A stretch of 64,000 bases of DNA, taken from positions 682,001 through 746,000 of the forward strand of contig NZ_JAIQDB010000001.1 in the NCBI RefSeq assembly GCF_020037475.1, written 5' to 3'. A program made the position numbers and the translations under genes. Positions within the stretch are counted from its first letter, which is position 1. Every line of letters starts with the position of its first letter. Below are positions 53,341-61,416 of this stretch, piece by piece. The DNA is from Sutcliffiella deserti (GTDB lineage Bacteria > Bacillota > Bacilli > Bacillales > Bacillaceae_I). The notes under the pieces were generated by a model. It worked only from the letters and a program-made list of their open reading frames with translations, made no database searches and was not told where the DNA came from.

Positions 53341-53441
53341 ACAAGGATGATGTCCCCCGTAGTTTCTACATAGTATGTCTAGCAATTTTTCTAGTATAGA
53401 CTAATGCATTAAGAGATTTATCCAATTTAATAGATTTGCAT

Positions 53442-53480
53442 AAAAAAAGCCTCAATTTCTTGAACAAAAGAAATTGAAGC
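53442..53480 (-). terminator. Terminator of the tRNA gene
   Basis: Minus strand GCTTCAATTTCTT/AAGAAATTGAGGC followed by seven Ts, 12 bases beyond the tRNA. Confidence 0.88.
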
Positions 53481-53491
53481 TTCTTCATAAA

Positions 53492-53563
53492 TGATCTGAG
53501 AGGGATTCGAACCCCCGACCCCTACCCTGTCAAGGTAGTATTCTCCCGCTGAACTATCAGATC
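53492..53563 (-). tRNA. tRNA-Val (anticodon GAC)
   Basis: The minus strand folds as a 72-nt cloverleaf. The acceptor stem is GATCTGA/TCAGATC. The D arm is GTTC-AGCGGGA-GAAT, the anticodon arm CTACC-TTGACAG-GGTAG, and the T arm GGGGG-TTCGAAT-CCCTC. Discriminator A; CCA is not encoded. The anticodon GAC reads GUC/GUU valine codons. A terminator follows, so it is a single-gene unit. Confidence 0.93.
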
Positions 53564-53900
53564 ATGTTTTTATATGATTTCCAAACTGAAAAAAGCAGAT
53601 TTTAAAAGTGTTTATTAATAATAAAACTTGATGACGTTTCTCTATTGAATATACTAAATTATAGTCTATTAGAGCACTTCTTTGCAATAGTTTTACACAA
53701 GAAACTATAAATATTTTCTTCATTACCGCACCAATATACTCAAACTTACAATCGCTTTAGGTGTATGTACTATAGTAAGTTTAATGCGTAAGAATGGATA
53801 CATTTGGAATTATATTTGGTATGATAGATGATAGTTGAAAGATTAACTATTGCTTAGGGGGACTACAGAATGATTATATATAATTTTGAGGTGAACATCT

Positions 53901-54071
53901 ATGATTTATAGAATTCTAATGATATTGGCGATATTAATCCTAATAATTGACTATTTTGTAGGGCCAACTTTTTTTGATTCTTCTCCTTCTGATAATGGTA
54001 CGTTTGTTGCACTAATGTTAATATGCATAGTTGTGAATCACCTCTTAATTAATTCGGAAAACAGAAAATAA
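53901..54071 (+). CDS. Small membrane protein, 56 residues
   Basis: ATG at 53901 follows GAGGTGA and reads MIYRILMILAILILIIDYF, a first membrane helix, then a loop with GPTFFDSSPSDNG and a second helix (TFVALMLICIVVNHLL). A 13-codon frame from 53870, with its own AGGGGG site, overlaps the start and may couple translation. The family is not recognised. Confidence 0.65.
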   Translation: MIYRILMILAILILIIDYFVGPTFFDSSPSDNGTFVALMLICIVVNHLLINSENRK

Positions 54072-54188
54072 TCACTATCCTATTTTAATACCCCTCCTAC
54101 TTCCATTGTCTTTTATACATTAGACGTACGGAGTGGTTTTTGTCGTTAATTTCTGATTGTAGAAGAATTCTTTATTGGAAGGTTACAA

Positions 54189-54275
54189 ATGCCAGTCGTA
54201 AGAACGATACTTCAAATGTCCAAATCCAAAAACCAGTTACCTTACACCAACAAAAACCACTGTTCTAATTCCTAG
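54189..54275 (+). pseudogene. Truncated tautomerase-like N-terminus
   Basis: MPVVRTILQMSKSKNQ follows AAGGT and looks like the Pro-1 N-terminus of a 4-oxalocrotonate-tautomerase-like protein. It ends after 28 codons where ACAAAAACCACT, one arm of a 12-bp inverted repeat (54132-54143 and 54250-54261), cuts in. Probably a gene relic. Confidence 0.45.
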
Positions 54276-54334
54276 AATTATTATAGAAAAAGCACAAGGC
54301 AGACTGATAGGTATGGATAGTGACAATACTCCAA

Positions 54335-54646
54335 TTAAGAACGTAATACATTCTTCTCTCTTCCTGAACCATAAGCATCAATCATGAGCAGAATCGCTGT
54401 AACCGTATGTAAGGCCCACCCTAAAAACGGAATCCATGCTAAACAAGAGGTTACAATTCCCCAGATGCTTCCATGCTTTTTTTCTCCCTCCTGCACACTA
54501 AAAACCAGCGTAATAATATGAAGCACGAGAATAATGCCAAGTGGTGCATACAATAGAGAAATAACTGTTGTACCTCCAATAATAGGTATAGCCAAAAAAG
54601 CTTCTAAACCACCAGTAACCCATTTCAATGTTGTAGAGATTTTCAT
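54335..54646 (-). CDS. Small membrane protein, 103 residues
   Basis: A hydrophobic protein with about three helices (LEAFLAIPIIGGTTVISL, APLGIILVLHIITLVF, GIVTSCLAWIPFLGWALHTVTAILL). GGAGGTG precedes the ATG at 54646. It is divergent from the WYL-like gene, and the promoter region between them holds LexA-like boxes. The family is not recognised with certainty. Confidence 0.75.
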   Translation of the reverse strand: MKISTTLKWVTGGLEAFLAIPIIGGTTVISLLYAPLGIILVLHIITLVFSVQEGEKKHGSIWGIVTSCLAWIPFLGWALHTVTAILLMIDAYGSGREKNVLRS

Positions 54647-54722
54647 TTAATCACCTCCATTTAAGTATAGGCGAAACAATCATTTCTAATAAAGTATATT
54701 CTACAAATGAAAGAAAACAACC

Positions 54723-54774
54723 AGAATATATGTTCTGTTTTTTGTTGAATAAAAAACATATGTTCGTATATAAT
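54723..54774 (+). promoter_or_regulatory. Promoter with two LexA-like (SOS) boxes
   Basis: AAAACATATGTTCG at 54753-54766 matches the Gram-positive LexA box CGAACATATGTTCG at 12 of 14 positions. It lies between TTGAAT (54745-54750) and TATAAT (54769-54774). A second, weaker box AGAATATATGTTCT (54723-54736) lies 30 bp upstream. Arrangement predicts repression by LexA and induction by DNA damage. Confidence 0.7.
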
Positions 54775-54792
54775 ATAGAGGAGGTGATGACA

Positions 54793-55020
54793 ATGGAACG
54801 TTTATTAAAATGGTATGGCGGGAACAAAGAACCTGTACAGATCATTTATATGGCGAAGAACGGAACGATTACTCAAAGAAACATCACGATACTAAAATTA
54901 ACTAACTTAAGCGTCATTGCATACTGTCACTTACGAAAAACGAACAGAACCTTCTTGTATGAGAATATCCTTTCCTTTGCCCCTATAAAGAAACCAAGAA
55001 AGGAAAACATTGCTATATAA
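54793..55020 (+). CDS. WYL-like small protein, probably SOS-regulated
   Basis: A 75-residue protein: MERLLKWYGGNKEPVQIIYM, then ITILKLTNLSVIAYCHLRKTNRTFLYENILSFAP, which resembles the WYL/YolD-type fold where a Tyr-containing strand ends with an R-T-F-x-x-x-N-I pattern. ATG at 54793 has GGAGG eight bases upstream. In bacilli YolD-type proteins partner with Y-family polymerases, but none is next to it. Regulation by LexA is inferred from the upstream boxes. Confidence 0.7.
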   Translation: MERLLKWYGGNKEPVQIIYMAKNGTITQRNITILKLTNLSVIAYCHLRKTNRTFLYENILSFAPIKKPRKENIAI

Positions 55021-55114
55021 ATTCCGCAATTTACCTATTGTAACTAGCTTACTACTTATGATATTCTATACAGTAATATATTTTTATATGCTAATCAAAA
55101 AAGGAGGAGTAATC

Positions 55115-55666
55115 ATGAGAAATGTCACATTAACTGATTTATTTCAACATCCTATTACGCAGAAGTATTTACAACGATCAGGAGTTGCGCATGCCATAGA
55201 AGTAACAAATCATGCATTTCACTTGGCGTTTAAATATAATGTGAGTGTTGACCTTGCTACAAAGGCAGCATTATTACATGATATTGGTCATTATGAGTGG
55301 TACCGTCAGGGTAAGTGGGATTATGAACTTTATCGCAAAAATGATATTCACGCGATTAAAGGTGCTGAACGTGCCCACAAACTGTTAATACGTTTGGGCG
55401 AAAACCCTCAGAACGCTAAAGTTATTTCCGTAGCAATCCTTTTGCACACTGATAGCTATTTGCCGGAAATTGATATTAACCGTAGCCCGCTGCAAAAGGT
55501 TGTAAAGTTAGCAGATGAAATGGATGAAGAACAGGCTGGAAAACACCACTACAAACAGATTGACAAGGTTACCGCTTTAGAGAAAATACAACACCTAGAT
55601 GAACTTGTGGAACGCTACCTATCGAAGCAACAGCTCCCACTCGACAATCAAGAAAAGCTTATGTGA
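55115..55666 (+). CDS. HD-domain phosphohydrolase
   Basis: A 183-residue HD-domain protein. The metal ligands are His, LLHDIGHYEW (HD pair near residue 56) and a later KLADEMDE. ATG at 55115 has AGGAGG seven bases upstream, preferred over the longer frame from 55010. Such proteins hydrolyse nucleotides or phosphates; the substrate is unknown. It may be co-transcribed with the WYL-like gene and so fall under the LexA-like boxes. Confidence 0.85.
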   Translation: MRNVTLTDLFQHPITQKYLQRSGVAHAIEVTNHAFHLAFKYNVSVDLATKAALLHDIGHYEWYRQGKWDYELYRKNDIHAIKGAERAHKLLIRLGENPQNAKVISVAILLHTDSYLPEIDINRSPLQKVVKLADEMDEEQAGKHHYKQIDKVTALEKIQHLDELVERYLSKQQLPLDNQEKLM

Positions 55667-55683
55667 TTTACACACTTAAAAAT

Positions 55684-55718
55684 AAAAGAAGAGGTAGCCA
55701 ATGCTGCCACCTCTTACG
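55684..55718. terminator. Hairpin between HD and SCO genes
   Basis: GAAGAGGTAGC and TGCCACCTCTT flank a short loop; the T-rich tail is on the minus strand, so it best serves the SCO gene. Confidence 0.65.
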
Positions 55719-55774
55719 TTACTTGATCACGGTTTCTTTCTGAATCATCCCTTTATAAAAAAACCCCAAAAAAA

Positions 55775-56365
55775 CTATTCTGTCACTTTTTTAATATCCT
55801 CCATGATCTCTTCATAAGGAACATCCATTCCGCTATATTGCTCTCTTACAAAACCCTCTTTGTCTACTAGAAATATCCCTGTACTATGCATATATTGGTC
55901 TGAGCTTTCATCCTTTGCTGCTGGTACCATAAAGGAAACATTCGCTAACCTTTCAATCGTTTCCTGGTCATATCCAGTTACAAATTGCCAGCTTTCATAA
56001 TCAGCATCCACCCGATCACCATATTCTTTAAGGATTTCCGGGGTATCTACATTTGGATCTATACTAAAAGAAACAATCGGGACATTATACCCCTCTGCTT
56101 TTAGTTCACGTTGTACTCTCGCCATATTTGCAGTCATTGGCGGACACACGGTATCACAATTGGTAAAAATGAAATTTGCCAGCCAAAATTCTCCTTGATG
56201 ATCTAATGACGTAAAGCCCTCTGCATCTTGATTTATCCCTTTTACTTCACTAACTTCTAACTTCATGGAAAATTCTTCATCTAAATTAACCTTACTTTCG
56301 CTGCTACATGCAGTAAAAAATAGAAAAGTTGCAATTAATCCAAAGCTGAATATTAATCTTTTCAT
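55775..56365 (-). CDS. SCO1/SenC family lipoprotein
   Basis: A 196-residue thioredoxin-fold copper protein. The lipobox LFFTAC gives a lipid-anchored external protein. IFTNCDTVCPPMTANM has the copper-binding CxxxC, and QYMHSTGIFLVD the histidine ligand. It assembles the CuA site of cytochrome c oxidase in bacilli (YpmQ/BsSco). ATG at 56365 has GGAGG upstream. Confidence 0.93.
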   Translation of the reverse strand: MKRLIFSFGLIATFLFFTACSSESKVNLDEEFSMKLEVSEVKGINQDAEGFTSLDHQGEFWLANFIFTNCDTVCPPMTANMARVQRELKAEGYNVPIVSFSIDPNVDTPEILKEYGDRVDADYESWQFVTGYDQETIERLANVSFMVPAAKDESSDQYMHSTGIFLVDKEGFVREQYSGMDVPYEEIMEDIKKVTE

Positions 56366-56406
56366 TATAAAAACCTCCAGAATGTTCACTAGCACCCCTA
56401 TTTAGC

Positions 56407-56442
56407 CTATAAAAAAAGTGTCGAAACTATTATAGCCCGACA
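56407..56442 (-). terminator. Terminator of the Ssu-type transporter operon
   Basis: Minus strand GTGTCG/CGACAC with a 14-base loop and seven Ts. Confidence 0.82.
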
Positions 56443-56455
56443 CCTTCCGTTTATG

Positions 56456-57454
56456 CTAGTCAATGAATTGTGTATCAATAAGATTTTGGAAATCAGGTTT
56501 TTCTTTTAAGAATTTCAAATCAAAGGAAGAGTTTGCGAACTCTTGAATAACCTCAGCATCAACTTCATGTGTAAACCGAATTCGCTCCCACGCACTGTCC
56601 ACTACTTCTTTGGAAAGTTCCTGGTTGGTTGTTTCCTTAATCGACTTGATTGCAATTTCTTTAGATTCTTCAGGGTTTTCGATAATAAAATCAACGGAAT
56701 CTTGATGAGCTTCAACCAGTTTCCCCACAAGTTCATTATTCTCTTCAATTAGTTTACCTGTTGTAACGAAAATGGTGTTCGGCAAGGTAGTGCCAAAGGA
56801 AATTTCATTGCTATCCACTAAGATCTTCGCACCATTTTCAATAGATAAAACAGATGCCCAAGGTTCAGGTACAGCTGCCGCATCGACTTTTCCTGACTCA
56901 AACATACCACCATATTGTGCAGGGTTCCCTGTTACATGTTTCATTGTTCCACCTATTCTTGCAGAAGTTAATCCGTAATCTTGCAGAAATGTTTCCATTT
57001 GAACATCATGTGTACATCCAACACCAGGTGTAATGAAGGTTGCACCTTCTAACTCTTCGATAGAAGTAATTCCACTTTCTTTACTTGCAATGATAACTGT
57101 GCCTCCAGATGAAGCACCTGCTACGATTCTTACGTCTGCCCCACTAGAATAATTGTTCATAACTGGTGCTGGTCCCACTAACCCTGCATCAATATCTCCT
57201 GTCTTTAATGCAGTCATAAAAGCTCCTCCATCAGGAAAAGTTTTATATTCTACCGCGTAGTCATCGCCTAACGCCTTCTCGTATAATTCCTTTTCACGCG
57301 CTATCATTCCTGGCACATGGTCAATATTAGGGAAATACCCGATAACAACTGTTTCTTTTCCATCTGCTGAGCTACCGCTAGTAGATCCACACCCACTTAG
57401 TACCCCCATTAGTAATATAAATAATGCCGAGATAACTAACCAACCTTTTTTCAT
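56456..57454 (-). CDS. NitT/TauT/Ssu-type ABC transporter substrate-binding lipoprotein
   Basis: A 332-residue binding lipoprotein with lipobox LLMGVLSGC. VIGYFPNIDHVPGMIAREKELYEK, AMTALKTGDIDAGLVGPAP (position of the ligand pocket) and VDAAAVPEPWASVL fit the SsuA/TauA/NrtA family. ATG at 57454 has GGGAGG upstream. It is the last gene of the operon ATPase-permease-binding protein. The ligand could be a sulfonate, nitrate or a pyrimidine precursor. Confidence 0.9.
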   Translation of the reverse strand: MKKGWLVISALFILLMGVLSGCGSTSGSSADGKETVVIGYFPNIDHVPGMIAREKELYEKALGDDYAVEYKTFPDGGAFMTALKTGDIDAGLVGPAPVMNNYSSGADVRIVAGASSGGTVIIASKESGITSIEELEGATFITPGVGCTHDVQMETFLQDYGLTSARIGGTMKHVTGNPAQYGGMFESGKVDAAAVPEPWASVLSIENGAKILVDSNEISFGTTLPNTIFVTTGKLIEENNELVGKLVEAHQDSVDFIIENPEESKEIAIKSIKETTNQELSKEVVDSAWERIRFTHEVDAEVIQEFANSSFDLKFLKEKPDFQNLIDTQFID

Positions 57455-57535
57455 TTTGCTTCCTCCCAATACTCTCTTATTATGAATGAACCTTTTCCCA
57501 TAACGGATAATGATATACCAGTGTAAAAGTCAACC

Positions 57536-58291
57536 TTATGAATCCAAGCCCCAGCGTCGGATTACATTTTTCTCAAATCGCTGAAAGATTACTAGATCTA
57601 CGAATGATCCAATGACACAAATGATAATAATAACACCAAACACTAAACTCATCTGACCAAAGTCAGCAGCATACTTCAATGTATAACCTAATCCAGGTCC
57701 CATGCTTAGGAGTTCCGCTGCCATAAGTGCTCTCCAAGCAAATGCCCATGCCAGTCTTGCACCTGTTACTGCGTATGGTACAGATGCCGGCAATATTATC
57801 TTCCAGAACATTTCAATACCTGTAGCCCCCATGGTTGAAGCTGCTTTAATATAAAGCGGCGGAACACTTTTGATCCCCATTCTCATATTGATGGTCATAA
57901 CTAAGGTACCACCCAGGGTTACGATAAAAATAATCGCTGTTTCGTTAAAACCAAACCAGATGATGGCAAGTGGCAACCAAACAATGCTTGGAACACTTTG
58001 CAACGCAAGAACTAACGTCCCAAGTGTTTCGTCTGCAGATTTAGATTTTGCTAACCATATACCAAGCAGTGTTCCAAGTACTAATGCTATCCCTAATCCA
58101 ACTGCTAATCGTTTAAAGCTTGCTAGAAGATCATAAAGTAAGGTTTTATCGGCAAAGCCGTTATATAGTGCCTCTGCTACATCTGTCGGTTTTGGCATTA
58201 CAGCCGGTGACCAGCCGATAATTCGTACTGCCACCTCCCAAATTAAGAAGAGAGAGACAAAGAATACTAATCGTTTTAAATTTGGATTCAT
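57536..58291 (-). CDS. NitT/TauT/Ssu-type ABC transporter permease
   Basis: A 251-residue permease with six helices. The coupling loop reads KAASTMGATGIEMFWKIILPASVPYAVTGARLAWAFAWRALMAAELL, a SsuC/TauC-type EAA motif. Its ATG overlaps the ATPase stop as ATGA, so the two are coupled. It transports the ligand of the lipoprotein encoded downstream. Confidence 0.92.
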   Translation of the reverse strand: MNPNLKRLVFFVSLFLIWEVAVRIIGWSPAVMPKPTDVAEALYNGFADKTLLYDLLASFKRLAVGLGIALVLGTLLGIWLAKSKSADETLGTLVLALQSVPSIVWLPLAIIWFGFNETAIIFIVTLGGTLVMTINMRMGIKSVPPLYIKAASTMGATGIEMFWKIILPASVPYAVTGARLAWAFAWRALMAAELLSMGPGLGYTLKYAADFGQMSLVFGVIIIICVIGSFVDLVIFQRFEKNVIRRWGLDS

Positions 58292-59061
58292 TGCTTTAAC
58301 TCCTCTTTTACCACTTTATCTATTTCTTTTTCTAACATACTGCTAATTTCAGCTTCTAAGGCGGCAACTTCTTCATCAGTTCTTAGTCGCGGTCTTGGTA
58401 AATTGACTTTAATGTCTGCAATAATTGTGCCTGGTCTTGTTCCCATCACGAGAATCCTATCCGAAAGCTTAAGTGATTCATGAATGCTATGTGTAACAAA
58501 TAACACCGTTTTATTTGTTTGCAGCCAAATTCCTTCAAGCTCTTGCTGAAGGCGTAATCTGGTCTGTTCATCCAAAGCACCAAATGGTTCATCCATAAGA
58601 AGGATGGTCGGATCCATTGCAAGGGCACGTGCGATGGCCACTCTTTGCTGCATTCCTCCTGATAATTCATGAGGATATTGAGTAAGGTTACTTCCTAGCT
58701 GTACCATTTTTAAATAAAGATGCGCTCTGGCAAAGCGTTCACTTTTATTTTTAATATCCCGAATGGCAAATAGGACATTTTCTTCCACTGTCATCCATGG
58801 AAATAGAGCAGCCTGCTGAAAGACCATTCCTCTGTCCTTTCCAGGCTTCTTAATAACTGAGTCCTGAAGTCGGATTTCTCCGGTTGTAGGTTTTAAAAGA
58901 CCTGCCACCATCGAAAGAAGAGTGGATTTTCCGCAACCAGAAGGCCCAAGGATGGACACAAATTCACCTTCTGTAATATCCACATTTATAGAGGAAAGCA
59001 CGAGATTTTCTTCATTATTTTGCATGTATCGTTTGGTTATATTGGAAAGTTTTAAAAACAT
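58288..59061 (-). CDS. NitT/TauT/Ssu-type ABC transporter ATPase
   Basis: A 257-residue ATPase with Walker A GPSGCGKST, Q-loop VFQQAALFPWMT, signature LSGGMQQRVAIARAL, Walker B ILLMDEPFGALD and the His switch VTHSIHES. It is the first gene of the operon. Upstream (59090-59120) GGAATAATAGGAATA repeats are visible, which may be a regulator site; I cannot name the regulator. Confidence 0.93.
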   Translation of the reverse strand: MFLKLSNITKRYMQNNEENLVLSSINVDITEGEFVSILGPSGCGKSTLLSMVAGLLKPTTGEIRLQDSVIKKPGKDRGMVFQQAALFPWMTVEENVLFAIRDIKNKSERFARAHLYLKMVQLGSNLTQYPHELSGGMQQRVAIARALAMDPTILLMDEPFGALDEQTRLRLQQELEGIWLQTNKTVLFVTHSIHESLKLSDRILVMGTRPGTIIADIKVNLPRPRLRTDEEVAALEAEISSMLEKEIDKVVKEELKQ

Positions 59062-59281
59062 TGTTTCACCCGCTTCTTTAATTCTTATAAGCTTAATCGG
59101 AATAATAGGAATAAGAACTATTATATAACGTATGTTTTATTCGTCAATATATTGACAGCAAAAAAAATATTTTCCTCCTTACAACAAGCGAACCTTTCCT
59201 ACTTTTTTTAAAGAATATGATATGATTGGTTATAAAGCGCTTGCTAGAGTGGAATAAGACATCATAGGAGGTTAAATAGGG

Positions 59282-60010
59282 ATGAAAAAGGCATTTGGCC
59301 GCATCGAAGAAAAAACTTTATATAGCAACGAATTACAAGAAGAAATAACCTTAATGGTTTATACACCAGCGAATTTTTCGCCACTTTATAAATACAATCT
59401 ACTCATTGCCCAAGACGGCAAAGACTACTTCACATTAGGTAGAATAGGTAGTTTAGCGGATGAACTGTTAGAGAACCAAGAAATTCAAAACACGATAATT
59501 ATCGGTATACCTTATAAGACTGTACAAGATCGCAGAGATAAATATCACCCAGAAGGAAGTAAGCAAGGTGCCTATATACGCTTTTTGGCTCACGAACTAA
59601 CACCATATATTGATCAAGAATATCCTTCCTATCAAATGGGGATGGGTCGTGCATTAATCGGAAGCTCTTTAGGTGCAACAGTATCACTTACTGCCGCTCT
59701 TTCCTATCCTCATACGTTCGGGAAAGTAATTATGCAATCTCCGTATGTCGATGAGTCAGTATTAAGTAAGATAGAGGAATTTCAAGACACTTCCCTACTA
59801 TCGCTCTACCATGTTATAGGTACTAAAGAAACAGCAGTCCCCACCACAGATGGCAAGAAGAAGGATTTTGTTGAGCCGAACCGGAAATTACATACTTTAA
59901 TGAAAGACAAGAATTATTCTGTTATTTATGATGAATTCGAAGGAACCCATACTTGGACTTACTGGCAGCCTGACTTAAAAAAAGCCTTGCCAAGAATGCT
60001 TTCTTCTTAA
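59282..60010 (+). CDS. yjcH: Esterase family protein (YjcH-like)
   Basis: A 242-residue alpha/beta hydrolase of the enterochelin-esterase/esterase-D kind. The nucleophile elbow is RALIGSSLGATVSLTAALSYP, and a C-terminal histidine lies in FEGTHTWTYWQPDL. AGGAGG precedes the ATG. It is followed by yjcG and yjcF, the same set as in B. subtilis. The natural substrate is unknown. Confidence 0.88.
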   Translation: MKKAFGRIEEKTLYSNELQEEITLMVYTPANFSPLYKYNLLIAQDGKDYFTLGRIGSLADELLENQEIQNTIIIGIPYKTVQDRRDKYHPEGSKQGAYIRFLAHELTPYIDQEYPSYQMGMGRALIGSSLGATVSLTAALSYPHTFGKVIMQSPYVDESVLSKIEEFQDTSLLSLYHVIGTKETAVPTTDGKKKDFVEPNRKLHTLMKDKNYSVIYDEFEGTHTWTYWQPDLKKALPRMLSS

Positions 60011-60118
60011 GTAATTTTCAGAATTCTTTTCTATCAATTATCGTAAAACTGCGATAAAATAAAGAAAAGTTTTTCCGATGTGTTTATAAATTTTTAGCAA
60101 ATGTAGGAGGGATATTGG

Positions 60119-60640
60119 ATGAAATATGGTATTGCTATTTTTCCATCAAAAAAATTACAGGATTTTGCGAATTCTTATCGTAAACGCTATGATGCTCATT
60201 ACGCATTGATTCCGCCACATATCACATTAAAGACTGCTTTTGAGATTAATGAATCAGACATGAGAGCGGTAACGGAGGAGCTTAGTTCAATTGCTAAAGA
60301 AACCCCACCTATCTCTATAAATATCCATAAAGTCAGTTCATTTGTCCCAGTTAATAACGTGATTTATCTCAAGGTAGATCCTGATGAGGAATTGCTATCA
60401 CTTCATGAAAAATTGCACGCTGGAATGGGCTATTTTGAAGATAACCGCGAGTATTCTTATGTTCCTCACATTACAATTGGACAAAATTTATCAGACGATG
60501 AACATTCTGATGTATTAGGGTCCCTTAAAATGACAGAAATCGAGCATGAAGAAGTGGCAGATCGCTTTCATTTGTTATACCAATTAGAAGATGGTATGTG
60601 GACAGTATATGAAACGTTTCGTTTTGGAAAGGATTGCTGA
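60119..60640 (+). CDS. yjcG: 2H-phosphoesterase (YjcG family)
   Basis: A 173-residue protein with the two His-x-Thr motifs of 2H phosphoesterases (HITLKTAF near residue 39 and HITIGQNL near 118). The fold resembles 2'-5' RNA ligases and cyclic phosphodiesterases; the B. subtilis orthologue has been placed there without a known substrate. It overlaps in operon with yjcF, three bases apart. Confidence 0.92.
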   Translation: MKYGIAIFPSKKLQDFANSYRKRYDAHYALIPPHITLKTAFEINESDMRAVTEELSSIAKETPPISINIHKVSSFVPVNNVIYLKVDPDEELLSLHEKLHAGMGYFEDNREYSYVPHITIGQNLSDDEHSDVLGSLKMTEIEHEEVADRFHLLYQLEDGMWTVYETFRFGKDC

Positions 60641-60643
60641 ACC

Positions 60644-61069
60644 TTGCAAGTAAAATTAGTAGAAAATGAGCAGGCACTACAAGATGCATATTCTGTTCGT
60701 AAAACTGTATTTGTAGAAGAACAATTAGTTCCTTTAGAAGAAGAAATCGATGAATTTGAAAAAGAGGCAGCACATTTCGTCCTTTATGATCAGAATCAAG
60801 CTGTTGGAGCAGGACGCTTTCGGGTTCTGCAAGGAATCGGTAAGGTAGAGCGAATTTGTGTACTCCCCTCTCACCGAGTTGCCAAAGGTGCAGGGCGCTT
60901 AATTATGAATGCCATTGAAAACTTTGCCAAAGAGAAAGGCATTTCTACTTTAAAACTCAATGCCCAAACCCATGCAGAAGGTTTTTATTCCAAGTTAGGC
61001 TATGAAACGGTATCAGGCTTATTTATGGACGCGGGTATACCACATGTAACAATGACAAAAAAACTATAA
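60644..61069 (+). CDS. yjcF: GNAT acetyltransferase (YjcF family)
   Basis: A 141-residue acetyltransferase with VGAGRFRVLQGIGKVERICVLPSHRVAKGAGRLIMNAIE, whose HRVAKGAG part is the acetyl-CoA loop, and HAEGFYSKLGYETVSGLFMDAGIPHVTM near the end. It starts with TTG directly after yjcG and is followed by a terminator. Acceptor unknown. Confidence 0.92.
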   Translation: MQVKLVENEQALQDAYSVRKTVFVEEQLVPLEEEIDEFEKEAAHFVLYDQNQAVGAGRFRVLQGIGKVERICVLPSHRVAKGAGRLIMNAIENFAKEKGISTLKLNAQTHAEGFYSKLGYETVSGLFMDAGIPHVTMTKKL

Positions 61070-61112
61070 ATGGATGCACCTATACAGATTACTGTGTAGG
61101 TGCATCCATTTT
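61069..61112 (+). terminator. Terminator after yjcF
   Basis: AAATGGATGCACCTA pairs with TAGGTGCATCCATTTTT, a long perfect stem. Confidence 0.9.
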
Positions 61113-61139
61113 TATATTCATCTGTTATGTAGCAGCCCT

Positions 61140-61312
61140 GTTAACAATTTAGCTGTGTTAAACGCCGCTGTTGATAGCCGCAAAAGGCTACGCTTCCCAC
61201 GGGGCGGTGCTGGAGCCTCCGGCAATCCTGCGTTGTCTGCCGTCTACGGCTATTTCCCGTTGGAGCCGCCTCCTTTTGCTCCAATCATCACTAGAATGGC
61301 GTAATTATCAAA
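61140..61312. repeat. Copy of the dispersed GC-rich element
   Basis: It begins AACGCCGCTGTTGATAGCCG, continues through GGCTACGC, ACGGGGCGGTG and GGAGCCTCC, and ends near GCTCCAATCATCACTAG. This matches the reverse complement of 17.8-18.1 kb. No gene is present; frames within it lack start signals. Confidence 0.85.
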
Positions 61313-61392
61313 ACTCAACTTTAACAGAGCCAGAATTTAAATATACTTCATAATGCTTCCTTATTTTGTGCAAACTATTTGGAGGATAACGA

Positions 61393-61416
61393 ATGAAGGG
61401 TGAAGCTAATTTATGA
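61393..61416 (+). CDS. Seven-codon leader peptide
   Basis: ATG at 61393, seven bases after GGAGG, reads MKGEANL and stops in a TGA that overlaps the ATG of the next gene as ATGA. The strong ribosome binding site belongs to this leader, not to the downstream gene, implying translational coupling. Confidence 0.6.
   Translation: MKGEANL

Noticed and set aside
53492..53563. tRNA-Asp (GTC) reading of the tRNA
   Set aside because: The 7-base anticodon loop is TTGACAG with U33 before GAC, so the anticodon is GAC (Val); GTC would require a shifted stem.
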